Notes: generated from the sequence alone by a model not told the origin. 64,000 bases of DNA from Combretum micranthum (GCA_024138025.1 JAMXBD010001376.1:186001-250000), one strand, 5' to 3'. Counted from the stretch's first letter, positions 1 to 12,305 are shown. Translations and numbers: made by a program.

Positions 1-1404
1 TTATTGTTTGAGGATGACAAGTAGGTTAGATTGGCTTCTCTTTTTCCATGGGAATCGTTTTTTTTTTTTAATTGTATCCCAAGTTTTTTTTTTTTAATTT
101 GGGTCTTCATCCTTCCTTCTTCAAATTTTAGAGGGAAAGTTTTGATTATTGCAACATGATGCCTTATCAATTGTATTAGTATTTCATCCATAAAAAGATT
201 CTAAAGGAAGGTTGGTGTAATCTTGCCAATCATCTAAATTGTAAGTATTTAATGGTCTAGCGTCCAATGTGAAGGATTGGAAAGAGAAGTTTCTTATTAT
301 TGATTTGTCCGACCAACTACACTTTTCGACAAGGTGGATGAAAGTGATCTATTAGGGAGAGATAAAGATTTTAGGCCTTAACGACTAGAAAACTGTTTGG
401 GGAATCAATACTTTTATTGAGTGGAGTGGCAGTACACCGGCAGCCTTCTTGATGCCATGAAGATTGCTTATTTATTCATCGTAGAGTATCGGGAAGTCGT
501 CCTAGACCAATATTTTAGGATAAGGGAGTTTCAAGGTAGCCGCGTCTTCTTTAATTGCCACACTAAGTCCAAGTGTTGTGAAAAGCATCTATGAGTGTTG
601 CTGAGGTTGTCCAATTCGCAATTCATCAAAGAAACATCAAGGTTAATAGAATCAGAACGTCAAATTGAAATGTAGAAGCGTAAGTTTCTATAACCTATGT
701 AAAATAACTTTAAAAAACTTTAATATATACTTATAAAAGTTGTAAAAAAAACTTGAAAAACCTAATGAATGTTAAAAAAAAATAATAAAGAAATTAAGTT
801 ATCTTTTTCATAATAACTCTTAATATATAATATAACATGGATTAAAAAAAGAGCACGTAGAGTCAAAATTAAGTTCTTTTATACTATTTTATTTGAATAA
901 ATTTATGAATTGAAGGAAAATAAAAATTTTCAACTTATCTTAAATTCTTAATCAAATAAATGAAATAAATATTTTTATTATAAACTTTACAACTATAATT
1001 CAACTTAAATGAATTCTACAAATGTAAAATAGAGGAGTTAAGAACAGGGAGGGAAAGGTATAGAGAGAAAGTGAGAAAACACAAGTAAAATGCAATAAGA
1101 AAGGTGTATTATCCTAATAGTTGATGAGCTTTAAAAATACAATCGTACTTTTCATACATTAACCTACTTGAGTCAATTAGGTAGAATTGATTAAAAACGT
1201 AAGATTCTACTAAGTTTTCATGAAAACTCGGTTAGAATCTTAAGATTCTACAGAAAAAAAAAACTATTCTACCCATGAGTCAACTTGGAAGTGTGTTAAA
1301 ATAAATTATTTTATATGTAACTTTGATGAGAGCAAAAGTTATAAAAAGATTTTATAAACACACTTCACCTTGATAAGATTAGAGAATTATTATGAGAATA
1401 AATA
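1..1404. other. AT-rich region, no gene recognised
   Basis: No coding region, RNA gene or repeat boundary could be supported here. Bases 300-600 are less AT-rich than the rest and give a short open stretch, but its translation matches no family I know. A (TA)n microsatellite lies at about 1405-1423, just before the probable start of the Copia LTR. Part of this stretch may be unrecognised transposon debris. Confidence 0.5.
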
Positions 1405-1429
1405 GATATATATATATATATATGTGGAA

Positions 1430-2223
1430 ATCTATGTTGTGTGTGTATGCTGTGTTTTTATGCTTACAGGCATGGGACTGGTGAGCCAATCTAGTGAATC
1501 AAAGCATAAAGGCAGTCGAGGCCTAAAACCAAGATGTGACAAAGGCACGAAGAAGAAAATTTAAAGCGCAACATATGAGATCCTTAGACTGGCGAGCTGG
1601 TGGACAATTAATTCAACCATTGTATGTATTAATTGTAATCTTTTATCAGACGTTATCTCCAATGAATATTTAGAAATTTGTAGACTATAAATACGCTTAG
1701 AGATATAGAGAGCCTAAGGACAACTTTTTGAGAATTTTTAAGAGCTTTCATTTGCAAACAAACAAATCAAATTTTCTACCTTAAATTATGTTCTCTTGTT
1801 CATTTGTAAATTTCTAAGTAAGAGAGATAATATAATTCTAATGCCTTATTCTTATTCTTGTAATCTATAAAAGAGTATCTAGAGAGTGAAGGAAATATTT
1901 TATTTCCCAAAGTGTTGTAATATATGTATTGCTTAGCTTGAGCGTGTATTAGTTAGTGATCAATAAAGTGGTTGTGAAGTCATCAATTGGAGCCATTAGT
2001 GGATCATGGAGGGTAGGGAATAGGTCGAGCTCTACATTAAATCTGGACTCAAATTTTCTATCTTTATCTCTTTTATATTTCATATTATAATTTGCTGTTG
2101 TATTATCTACTGCTATTAAAGTTAAATTTGATTCATTGCATAAACATTAATTGTTTATGCATTTTAGGTCAAATACTCAATTCATCCCCCTCCCCTCTCA
2201 AGTATTCTTTAGTGCGTTTTTCA
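1430..2223 (+). mobile_element. Probable 5' LTR of a Copia retrotransposon
   Basis: The stretch ends in CA at 2223, two bases before a primer-binding-site sequence, as expected for a 5' LTR. A TATAAATA box at 1686-1693 would place the transcript start near 1715, giving a short U3 and a U5 of about 500 bp. The C-rich tract near 2186-2198 just before the end is typical of Copia LTRs of the SIRE/Tork type. No second LTR was found in the window, so the left boundary cannot be fixed by comparison; a start anywhere between about 1420 and 1480 is possible. Confidence 0.6.
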
Positions 2224-2225
2224 TT

Positions 2226-2236
2226 TGGTATCAAAG
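2226..2236 (+). other. Copia primer-binding site
   Basis: TGGTATCAAAG is complementary to the 3' end of initiator methionine tRNA (consensus TGGTATCAGAG) with one mismatch. It sits two bases after the presumed LTR end and 50 bases before the gag start, so position and sequence agree. Confidence 0.75.
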
Positions 2237-2286
2237 TCCCATTTCTATTTTTTTTTTTGTACTTAATCACATATAAAGTAAAGATC

Positions 2287-3190
2287 ATGACATCAAATAC
2301 ACTAAGATTTCTACAGGAGCAAGCTATCAATAAACCACCACTTCTTAGTAAGGATAACTACTCATATTGGAAGTATAGAACGAAAATTTTTCTAAAAACT
2401 CAAAATAGATTAATATGGTGTGTCATAGAAAATAACCCTTAACTATACAAGGAAAAAGAAGAAAAAGATTATAATGAAGAAGATTGGAAAAGATTAGATT
2501 TAAATAAAATAGCTATATATATATTGCATTGTAGGCTGAATGAAAGTAAATTTAATAGAATCTGCACATGTAAATCAACTAAAGAAATATGGGATGAGTT
2601 AGATAAGACTTATGAAGGAACACTAAGAGTAAGAGATACAAAGATAAGTTTTTTATGCGGACAGTTTGAAAATTTCATAACGTTTCCAAATGAATCTATA
2701 GATGAGATGCATAATAGATTTATCAGCATTATAAATCCTTTGTGCGTACTTGGGAAGAACTTTACTAACCTAGAGATAAATTCTAAACTTCTTAGGTCAC
2801 TACCTAAGGATTGGGAAGCAAAAAGAATAGTCATAGAACAAGCATGAGATTAATGCTATGAGCAAAGAAGAACTTCTTAGAGTACTTAAAACACATGAGC
2901 TCATTAAGAAGCAAGGAAGGGAATTAAACAAGAAGGCTATTGCTCTAAAAGCTACAAATCCTGATTCTAGTGATGATGATGACAATGATGATAATCATGA
3001 AGAACTTGTCTTGATAGCTAAAAAGCTTAAGAAGTTCATGAGGCCCATTAACAGGACAAAGAGAGTGGATGATGACAGTAGCTCATCAAGATACAAAAAG
3101 AAGGATGTGATAACATGCTTCAAATATCATAAACCAAGACACATACAATAATACTGTCCACTATTCATGAAGCTTCAAAAGGACCTAGAA
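2287..3190 (+). pseudogene. Copia gag, broken
   Basis: This encodes the capsid-like part of a Copia polyprotein. From the ATG at 2287 the reading begins with an N-terminal block containing the typical PPLLSKDNYSYWKYR stretch. A stop at 2440-2442 interrupts it, and the same frame continues to 2847 through the conserved CTCKSTKEIWDELDKTYEG region. A frameshift near 2848 moves the reading to the frame of 2858-3151, which has a Lys-rich and Asp/Ser-rich region and a damaged zinc knuckle (CFKYHKPRHIQ, second Cys changed to Tyr, followed by a stop). The layout agrees with UBN2-type gag of Copia elements. It is non-functional because of the two stops and the frameshift. Confidence 0.85.
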
Positions 3191-3245
3191 AAGAAGCTCT
3201 CATCCCACTTAGAGTGATGATGACTTAAGTGACTCAGATAAGAAT

Positions 3246-3902
3246 GTGTGCTTTATGGCACTAGATGATGAGGTAAGATCTCTGTCTTCTCCATCTTATG
3301 ATGAGATTTGTGCTATGTATGATAAAGTATGCAATAAGTATGTAAAAGTACAAAAAAAGAACAACATGCTTAAAACTTTAATGATGGAGGTGGGAGAAGA
3401 ACTAAATAAATTTCAAATCAAGCATGAAGAGATTGAAATAGAAAATGATAAGTGGCATTATGAAATAAATATTTTGAAACTATAAATAAAAAGATGAACA
3501 ATATAGATGAACAATAAGTGTAAGAAGTTAAAAAGTGAAAATAATGAATTGAGGGGAATTAATGAAAAATTAACAATTAATAATGATTTGCTGGATATTG
3601 AAATTAAAACATTAAAAAACAATATTGTTGTATGTGCAAGTGGCTGTAATGATAAAATTCTAAAGGAGCTAGAAGAACTGAAAAATGAAAACATTTTGCT
3701 AAAAGCTAGCTTAGATGATTCAAAAGTGACTATAGCCAAATTCAGAAATGGTAACAAGATTAAAAGTGTGATTCAAATAAATATGGAATTGACTATAGTA
3801 GAGAAAGTAGCTGGAAGTCCCACAAAACTCATTTTGTAAAAGCCACCCATGGAACATGCAACTACTGTAGGAAATCTGGTCATATTGTATACAATTGTGC
3901 AA
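3246..3902 (+). pseudogene. Copia gag extension: coiled coil and zinc knuckle
   Basis: After the motif MCFMALDDE the reading is rich in Lys, Glu, Asn and Leu for about 180 residues, with heptad-like spacing expected of a coiled coil; stops after 3482 break it. It is followed at 3857-3898 by an intact CX2CX4HX4C zinc knuckle (CNYCRKSGHIVYNC), which in this family binds the element's RNA. A long linker between the first knuckle and a second knuckle is known from SIRE-like Copia polyproteins. The position between gag and protease fits. The frame changes between the coiled coil and the knuckle. Confidence 0.75.
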
Positions 3903-4054
3903 TAAGAAGAACCATGCATTAAATCATAAAAGCAAGCTGGTTTGGGTTGTAAAAAAAAGAGATTCTTGTTACACCTAATAAAAAAGGACCTATATTCAAA
4001 TGGGCACTGAAGAAGTAATGCTCTATTTTGTAGGAATCTTCAAGTGAGAACAAC

Positions 4055-4165
4055 AAATAGTATTTAGATAGTGTCTACTCTAGACATATGACTAGAGATA
4101 CATCTAAGTTCACATCCTTAGACTTGAAAGGAAGGGAATGTTACCTTTGGAGACAATTGAAAATC
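4055..4165 (+). pseudogene. Copia aspartic protease remnant
   Basis: The reading YLDSVYSRHMTRD corresponds to the active-site region of Copia proteases, normally close to DSGCSRHMTG. The catalytic Asp-Ser pair remains but the following Gly-Cys is changed to Val-Tyr. Flanking protein is disrupted by stops. The order zinc knuckle, protease, integrase is the standard Copia order. Confidence 0.7.
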
Positions 4166-4424
4166 AACTATTCTTGGAGAAGGTAATATTCTAGTTAATA
4201 AAGATTTAATTATTAAAAATGTGTTGTTGGTTAATAATTTAAAATATAATCTGCTTAGTGTAAGTCAATTGTGTGATAATGGTTTTAAAGTAATATTCTT
4301 GTCAAAAAATGGTCTATTGAAAGAATTGACAATAATTAAGCTTATTTTGAATGATATAGATAAAGAATATTGACAAAATTAATTTAGATGATTTCAAATC
4401 ATCAAATGAAACTTGTCTATACTT

Positions 4425-5330
4425 TCAAAATAATAATAATTGGCTATAGCATAGAAAATTGAGATATGCTAGCATTGATGTAATTTCAAATTTTGTTAAA
4501 AGGAATCTTGTCAAAGATTTAGCAAAAATAATTTTTCAAAAGAACAAGATTTCTCAAGCATGTTAATAAGGAAAGCAAACTAAGACTTTTTTTAAATCTA
4601 AAGATGTTGTTTCCACCTCTAGGCCATTAGAACCATTGCATATGGACTTATTTGGTCCTACTCAAACTTTAAATTTGGGAGATAAAAAATATACCTTGGT
4701 TATTGTTGATGATTTCACTAGTTATATAAGGACTTTCTTCATTGCATCTACAAACGAAATAAATCATGTTTTTTTTTTAGATATTACAAAAAAGTCCAAA
4801 ATAAAAAGGTCCTAACATTGTATCTATTCGATATGATCATGGGAGAGAATTTGAAAACTATGAAATGGATGATTTTACAGTAAATATGGAATTGAACATG
4901 ATTTTTCAATACCTAGAACACCATAACAAAATCATATGGTTGAAAGGAAAAATAGAACCTTAATTGAAATGGTTAGAATCATGTTGTGTGAAAATAATTT
5001 ACTAAAATATTTTTTGGCTGAAGCTATAAACACTGCATGTTATACATCAAACAGAGTTTTCATAGACCAATTCTTAAGAAAGTCCCTATGAGCTTTGGAA
5101 AGGAAAAAAACCTAACATTTCTTACTTTCATCCATTTGGCATAAATATTACATCTTAAACAATGGAAAAGAACATTTAGCTAAGTTTGATATTAAAAGTG
5201 ATGAAGGTATTTTTAGGTTACTCATCTATTAAAGAATATAGAGTGTTTAATAAAAGAACCTTAGTTGTAGAAGAATCCATTCATGCTGTTTTTAATGATT
5301 TTTTGCCTTGTTTATGTTTTAATGATGGTG
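4425..5330 (+). pseudogene. Copia integrase, broken
   Basis: A GAG-pre-integrase remnant lies at about 4430-4540 (HRKLRYASIDVI, where His-Arg-x-Leu is conserved). The catalytic core runs from about 4618 to 5075: the first Asp is in PLHMDLFGP, the second in YDHGREFEN and the Glu in HMVERKNRTL, so all three DDE positions are still visible although in changing frames and with stops. The downstream block near 5205-5290 (FLGYSSIKEYRVFNKRTLVV) is the conserved C-terminal part that precedes RT in Copia elements. An acidic linker follows to about 5488. The protein cannot be produced intact. Confidence 0.85.
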
Positions 5331-5639
5331 TTGATGATGTTCGTGTTGAGTTGAATAAATTTTCTCTTGAAAATAAAGATAAAGATGAAAATGAACATAT
5401 TAAGGATGCTGAGCATGAATCTATTGACAATGATTTTCCTAAAAAAATGAAAATATGTAAAATCACATCTAAAAGATCTAATAATTGATGAACCTTCTAA
5501 TAAGGTGCAAATGAGATAATCTTTAAGAAACATAAGTAACTTTGTTTTTCTATCCTAAACTGAGTCTAAAAATTCTAAAGAAGCTTTAAAAGATGAGTTT
5601 TTGATACAAGCTATGCAAAAATAATTAAATTAGTTCATA

Positions 5640-5725
5640 AAAAAAAAATGTTTGGAAATTGATTCCTAGACTTGATAGCAAACCAATTATTAAAACCAAA
5701 TAGGTTTATAAAAACAAGTTTGATT
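5640..5725 (+). pseudogene. Start of Copia reverse transcriptase, truncated
   Basis: The reading LDSKPIIKTK followed by a stop and VYKNKFD matches the first conserved block of Copia RT (usually PIGTKWVFKNKxD; the Trp codon has become a stop). Similarity ends at about 5725. No catalytic RT block, RNase H or 3' LTR follows, so the element was cut off here by deletion or by a later insertion. Confidence 0.7.
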
Positions 5726-7169
5726 ATATAAAAAGACTTGGTAGTACAAGTGAAAGAAAATATTGCTCTTGAGATTTTTTTTTTCTCCCTTTTCTACCAT
5801 ATCAAAATGATGTTTCCTCCAAAATTTTTATCTGGACAAAATCCACAAAATTTATTTTTTTAAGTGATGAAAATTGAAACATATTATAACTACAGCCTTA
5901 GAACTAAAAACTAAATTAAAAATATATGGACAAAATGCATGACTTAGTGGAAGTTTAATTGAAAAAAGAGGATTAAACTGCAATTTGTTAATTTGTGTAC
6001 AAATACCATAAAACAATATTTATGAACTTGTTAATTCTAAAAAAATGCTAGAAAAAATAGGTAAATAGAGAGAAAACAATCTCTTAATTCCTCATGAAAA
6101 ATTGTAATTTTCTCCCCTTAAATCTTAGGGCTAAAATTTTATAATAAGTGAAAACAAAAAAAATGCTTAAGCCTCATACCAGTCTTACTTAGACCATAAG
6201 TTAAATTCAAAACAAGACGAAAAATTACTCAGGCCACAGGTTAGGTCTTAAAAAGGGCCAACAAAAGAAAACTAACAAAAAAGTTAAAATAATAAAAAAA
6301 AAAATACTAACTAAAACATCAAAATAATAGAAAAGGAAACTAATAAAACCCATACCACCAAAATTATGAAAATACTATTATATCAATTCATTATTCTTAT
6401 GCCAATAATTTATCTCTGTTTGCTCAGTATCAATGGATAACTCAAATACTTTACCAAGTAAAACCTTAAAAAAACTTCTAACATTCTACAAACAAGATGG
6501 CTTTAAATTCCCAATCTTACAATTCACCGAAGAAACTAGGAATAAATTTTATAACCTTAGCACACAAGTCTGGAAGGACTAGGCCAGACTCGGGCCTAGC
6601 GTTACCGGTTCACATATTAAGCTATGTGTACTGGTTCTATGCTCGCAGATGCCAACTGCACGTTAGCCGTTATGCATTCTTCCACATCTATGGGTAGTTC
6701 ACGGAATGGAATGAAATCTCAACAAAACTGTAATTTCTAAAAGATATGTTTTAATAATAAAAATGAAACGACCAGTAACGCAAGTCGCTAACCGGTAACC
6801 ATCTTGCTCCTTATAAGCTCGTAAGTCCCACGCGCATAAACGACTTCGTAAGCGAAGAAAAGGAAAATAATGAAATATTGACAAGAACAGTGTGAGCTCG
6901 GTTATATTACTCGTCGACTTCTTTCATATTTATTTACCAGAGCAAAAAGATATTTCCTTCAATTTTCTTTTTTTTTTTTTTTGGTTTCAATTTTTTCTTA
7001 TCTTGCTCATTTCCTTCATATTGTCTTTGCGGACAAAATTCACATATTTTTATATTTTTTCATTAATAAAACATGTTATTTTGTGTGGTAATAGATCAAT
7101 AGATCGTACGGTTACACGTATAAAATTAAAGCTAAATAGATAAGTCAAATACATCACAAACACTATGGC

Positions 7170-7202
<33 letters not shown>

Positions 7203-7375
7203 TATCATAATTAAAACGTTAAAAAAAATTTCAATATCTTATAACCAAATTGTATTTGAAATAAGTAGCTCATTATATTCCCCACTCTACAAGGAGTCTG
7301 GAACAAATGTCGGAATAAGTTTTCTTAAAATTTGTAGAATTATGTTTTTTCTTATTTTTTAAAGTTATTTAATAG
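5726..7375. other. AT-rich region, no gene recognised
   Basis: No family was recognised. Bases 6540-6850 are clearly richer in G and C than their surroundings and carry a short open stretch (6497-6697), but neither strand gives a familiar protein. A long A run with a (TA)n tract lies at 7170-7205. T-rich tracts occur near 5770 and 6970. Confidence 0.45.
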
Positions 7376-7387
7376 ATGATGAAAGTT

Positions 7388-7539
7388 AAAAGTTGGGTCA
7401 ATAATCTTATAGCCTAATGGTATTTGATCTTAGCCTGTATTCTTGAGATTTTGACTTCGATTTCGCACGTTAGCGTGTTGTAATCACCTTATATAACCGT
7501 ATTGCAATAATCCTTATGCCCATTAAAAAAAAAAAAAAA
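7388..7539 (+). mobile_element. tRNA-derived SINE, copy 1
   Basis: An RNA polymerase III A-box-like sequence TAGCCTAATGG lies at 7410-7420 and a B-box-like ACTTCGATTTC at 7454-7464 (8 of 11 positions of the GGTTCGANTCC consensus), 33 bases apart as in tRNA heads. A unique body follows and the element ends in an A tail at 7525-7539. Imperfect flanking repeats, ATGATGAAAGTT at 7376-7387 and ATGCTGAAGAGTT at 7539-7551, may be the target-site duplication. A second copy with the same body is on the minus strand at 13.4 kb, which supports a dispersed family. Confidence 0.6.
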
Positions 7540-7551
7540 TGCTGAAGAGTT

Positions 7552-8479
7552 GGTTTCTCCCCAGCAATAATGAAGCAGTTAATAATGTTTCTACAAAATA
7601 TATAATGCCACCTAAGTACACATGAAATTGTGAATGTTTTTATAAAAATTATACACTTTTTTTCTATGGTTTTTTTTCCGATAATTATAATAACATAATT
7701 ACTGAATACTAGTATAAGAAAATCAAACTTTGATACCTCGACAATATGAATCAATGCCGGATGTCTTTAGATTACATAGACATTGCCATTTTTCCTATGA
7801 TTTCTGCAAAAACGTTGACCGTTTACTCAATCAATCAATACCATTGAAATCCCTGTCCTTTCTCTATATCAATTGACACGTGTAGGTGAGAAACTGTCAT
7901 CTAAAATTGAATGCATAAAAACCAAATTTATATTTTTTACTGATAATTTCTTTTTTATATTGATTTACTTGCACCCACTATTTAGCTCTATTTACCATAA
8001 AATTTAAAACTACGTAACTAAAGGAATTCAATATTTAGGGTCTATTTGGATTGTAAAATTTTTATTTGTATCGTGTTTATATTTGATTTATATTTATAAC
8101 TTATTTGTATCGTATTTATTTTATCAGTTTATAAATAAAATTAATAATTTTTTTATCGATATTTATTTTTGATAAATATTTATTTAAACACATAAAAAAA
8201 AAATACAACGACAAATGGTCAGGTTATAATATAATAAAACAAACAGTTAAATTCAATACACAATTTCCTATAGAGATTCTTGGGGTTGGGATTCTCAGGT
8301 TTAGGCCGGCCTCGTTGAACCATAAATCAAAGGTATGTCCGACTGCTTAAAGTCTGGGGCTCTACACAGCCCTTTCTTCCCTTTCCAACTCTTGTCGCCC
8401 CTAGGTTCGCGAACGCCATCATTGGTGAAGCCACATCACACGAGGTTTACGGTAGCGATGAGTACACATTGGTGTAGTT
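7552..8479. other. AT-rich region, no gene recognised
   Basis: Nothing could be assigned. A G+C-rich island at about 8275-8460 stands out in AT-rich surroundings but shows no protein I recognise on either strand. The AT-rich stretch near 8040-8220 has internal inverted similarities that may be an old foldback element, but no clear ends were found. Confidence 0.4.
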
Positions 8480-9060
8480 TTTTCTAAAATCAAATTAAAT
8501 CATAAATTAATTTTTATTCGAATTAATTTTTTTTAAATCCTTAAATAATGATTTAGTATGATTTAGATTATGAATTAAATCAAAATTCTAATTAAAAATC
8601 TTTTATTCTAATTTTTTTACATATGTATAGATACTTAAATATTTATATCACTTTACAAAATTAAAATTATAAATCACGGTAAAATACTTTATGAATTCAT
8701 CATACTTTTAATATATAGTTCTCTATAAAATCAGTTATCAACCAATAAAATATATTCACTAATTAATACATAGTAAGTCATAATTTATAGTTTTTAATAG
8801 AACCATCAAATCAGTTATCCATAAATAAATTTAGCCAAAAAAAAAATCATCTATCAACATAATTCATCATCCAATAAAATGATTCGCTAACATAAATATT
8901 AAATAATTAATACATAATAAGAGTTTAGAACTAAATAAATAAATTTCATACTTTATAAAATTTAAAACTATTAAACAAAAATAATAGTTCATCATCAACA
9001 AAAAAATATATGTCATAAGTCTAAAAAAAAAAAATTTAAAAATAACAAGTTGAATTAACT
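8480..9060. repeat. Dispersed repeat, copy 1
   Basis: This stretch is similar along its length to 11470-12000 in the same orientation. Shared blocks include AATTAAATCAAAATTCTA, AAAATACTTTAT, CTCTATAAAATCA and AATTAATACATAATAA, in the same order with small gaps. It has no coding potential. It is probably a non-autonomous DNA transposon, since copy 2 continues into a terminus of the kind seen in hAT-like plant repeats. Ends of copy 1 are not defined. Confidence 0.55.
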
Positions 9061-11469
9061 CTTAAATTTTGATTCTACACCGCTAGTGTAGAAGCCGGTG
9101 TAAACATAAGACTAGTAGAGAAAACAAAGAAAGTCATCAGTGTTCCTTTCTCAAATTTGATTATATCGAACACTAGTAGGGTACGTTGCCAATGTACATT
9201 TGGTAATCACCGGTGTATGTTGTGGCTTTTCAAATTTCAAGTTTTGTTCTATAAAATGTGCGACTAGATCTGATTTGTTGTTATTCCTAGACATACCAAA
9301 AACCCCAGAAAAGAGAGAGTATTGTATTAGAATGAGTGGCTAAGCTCTTTATTTCTAGCCAAAGGATTGTTACAAGACTCGGTTCTTCAAGATTTGTGAG
9401 ATTGAATTGATTTGTTTTGTTTCTGTTCTTGTTTGGGTATTTGTGTATCCTCTGATCTTTTTGTTCTTATTATCTTGTTTGATTGATGCAAATCTGGATC
9501 CGTTTGTTCAATTAGTAAGGTGATAATTTATCAATTAGAATATTAAATCCGTAATTGTTTGATTATTCTAATGTTTGTGACACAATGATATGATAAATTT
9601 TGAAATAGATGGTTGATTGTGTTATGAGGATATCTAATCTAATTTAAATAGGTCAAGTGTTTGATTTGTTGGTCAGAATTGATTGTCTCTCTTGTTTTTC
9701 ATGCTTTTGATAAATTAAACTCTAGGAGCTTGTTTAGGGTTATTCAGTCAAAAAGGGAAATAATCAAAAAACTTGTTTTAATTATCGAAAAAGTAAAGAG
9801 AGATAGATTATTAAAGCTTGTTAATAGCCATAATTAATTTATTTGAAAGAAAGAACAAAGATTTTTACATCAATGATCAATTCTGTGAACTAAGTTACGA
9901 TAACACGTTTGGTTAGGAATCCTTTGATATTGAATTAACTCGTAAATTGTGTTTGTTTGCTTTAGATATAATTAAGTTTCTTTGCTTTCACAAAACAACC
10001 ATTCGAACAACCCCCACCCCAATTATGATTTCTAAATAAAAATAGATTTTACCAATTTCTATGAATTGTTCTGCTCATTGCATATACAAATTTTATAAAT
10101 TTTGAGAGTAAGATAATATATTTGTTGGATTTGACATCCATCACATAGTAAGTGGGTCGGCTCGCTTAACGCGTGGGCCAAAAGGATTAGATTAGGGCTA
10201 AGAAATTTTGACCCGTTTATTGAATAGGCTAAGATTTCTTGGCCCATTTAGCCAGTAAGCCGGCTTGACCCGACCCATTTATCCCAATTACCCAAGTCTA
10301 TGCATATTCTTTCTAATAATATATCACATTGCCCTTCTCACGTGTGTCAAATCGATTGACGTGGGCCCTCGATCTTGAAAATGATGGCCCAGCTCTTTTC
10401 AACGCCCTTTCCATATAAGTACTGGACAGCTCCACAGAACACCTTATCGGTTAATCTTTCCCTATTGCTAATGGCCCTTTATTTGTAGTCTTTTGGCTTT
10501 TATTCTAAACAAATCCTTCTAATTCTTGACAAAAGAAATGCTGTTGTCAATCTCCCAAAAGTGCTGCTCGGTGCTTTCTATTGTATTTTTCAAGTTCTTT
10601 TTTCCAAATGGTGTGCCCTTGCTAAGTGAAATAAGGCCACTTGAATTAGCCCGTGGGCTTTTTATCAAATATGTTCCAGTGGGATTGCATTTGAGTCCAT
10701 CACCAAATGATGTTCAGTAATCCAATATTGTTTTGCTTTTCATTATTCAAATATACAGAAATACTATCAATTAATCGTTTGCGGGAAATACCTTAACAGT
10801 ACTAATACGCCATATGAATTAATTAGTGTTGTATAAATATCAATAAAATTATAACATGTTGTTAAAAAAGTAAGCACTATCACTATAATTTATTAAATAA
10901 GATTGATATATGATTACTACTCATTCAAACACATGATATATTGATATCAATACGTCTCCTTTCATGATTAATTCCCTTCTGTTTTAGTAGTTGAGTCTCT
11001 TGTCGGATGCCATTCATTCAAGTGCTTGGTTCTTCTTGAGATGGAGTGAATTGCTTGCATTTATTAATTTGGGTCTGGGCTAAACACTTCGAAAAACATA
11101 ACAGCCTAGAAGGGTTGAACCTAACAGTATAGTTCAGGCCGAAGATAGACAAGTAACATACTGGTCATTGAAAACCCGAGAATTGATCCATCTCTCTATA
11201 TTTATGCAAATTATATTAAAAAGTGAATATTTCAATAATTTTCTTAGACAATGGAAAAAAAAATAAAAATAAAAATAAAATAAAAAAATAATAATATTCT
11301 TAGAAAATAACCTGCTAAAGTAGAGATATATACATGATTTATGTTGTTTACAAGGGGATAATGTAAGAATTTTCTACGGATCTAGAACACCACACTATTA
11401 GTTAATATATGTAAGTACCTGTATTGATCACAATTATAATTATCTTCTTGTATTATTGTGCATTTGTAA
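9061..11469. other. Unassigned intergenic DNA
   Basis: No gene was recognised. Bases 9285-9500 resemble the pyrimidine-rich leader or LTR end of some retrotransposon but no matching element follows. Bases 10140-10280 are rich in GGGTCGG/CCCGACCC-type motifs often seen at ends of hAT-like repeats. A CACGTG G-box at 10338-10343 and a GTGGGCCC sequence near 10361-10368 lie in a G+C-richer patch (10320-10720), but no exon was found beside them. The short open stretch at 10526-10720 has no recognisable homology. Confidence 0.4.
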
Positions 11470-12305
11470 CATTTAATTATTAAATAATGGTTTGATTCGA
11501 TTCTAATTACAAATTAAATCAAAATTCTAGTTAAAAATTATTTTTCTATTTTTTTACATTTGTGCGGATATTAAATGTTTAAATTATTTTACAAATTTTA
11601 TTGCAAATCATAATAAAATACTTTATAAATCCATTATACTCATAATCCATAGTCCTCTATAAAATCATTAAGTCACAATCAATTTTTATCCACTAATAAA
11701 ATACATTTGCTAACTAATAAATAGCAAGTTATAATCAATACTTTTCCACAAAATGATCAAGTGTATCATCTACCAACAAATTTGACAAAAATAGGAAATC
11801 ATCTACCAATAAAGTCATCAATGAATAAAAATGATCAACTGAAAAAATACACTAAACAATTAATACATAATAAAAGTTATAACTATATAAATAAACTCCA
11901 TACTCCACAAAGTTAAAATTATTAAAAAAAAAAACATTTTGTTACCAACAAAAGACTATATATTATGGCCTAAAAAACAATTTTAAAAATGAACAACTTA
12001 ATAATAATCAATATTTATCAAACAATATATATCGTAATAAAACCATAAAACATATATACCTTTAATCAACATAGCAAAAATTTATAGTTACAAGTAAAAT
12101 ATCATTATGTTTTTCTCGAACGGTTTGATTTGGTTTATGAATTAGTTTGGTTTGTCCCTCGAAACTAACCATAAATTTGCAAATCAAATTGGTTTAGATT
12201 TAGAAAATTTTTTAAACCAAAATGTTAAAAAAAAAACCATATTTTCAATTTGGTTTAGTTTAGTTATGATTGGTTTAATTTGGTAGGTTTTTTTGCCTAC
12301 CCCCC
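11470..12305. repeat. Dispersed repeat, copy 2 (hAT-like terminus)
   Basis: Bases 11484-12000 match copy 1 at 8540-9060 in order and orientation. The stretch continues to a region (12115-12305) filled with TTTGGTTTAG-like motifs and ends near GCCTACCCCCC. Subterminal repeats of GGTTTGGTTT and a terminus of this kind are common in plant hAT-related non-autonomous elements. No transposase is present. The left end and any target-site duplication could not be fixed. Confidence 0.5.

Noticed and set aside
6497..6697. 66-codon open frame
   Set aside because: No recognised motif on any frame, no family resemblance, and length expected by chance in 64 kb.
9285..10020. LTR or gene leader
   Set aside because: The pyrimidine-rich composition is suggestive, but there is no second copy, PBS or coding sequence to support either reading.
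10526..10720. 64-codon open frame beside G-box motifs
   Set aside because: No recognisable protein and no splice context; a G-box alone does not make a gene.
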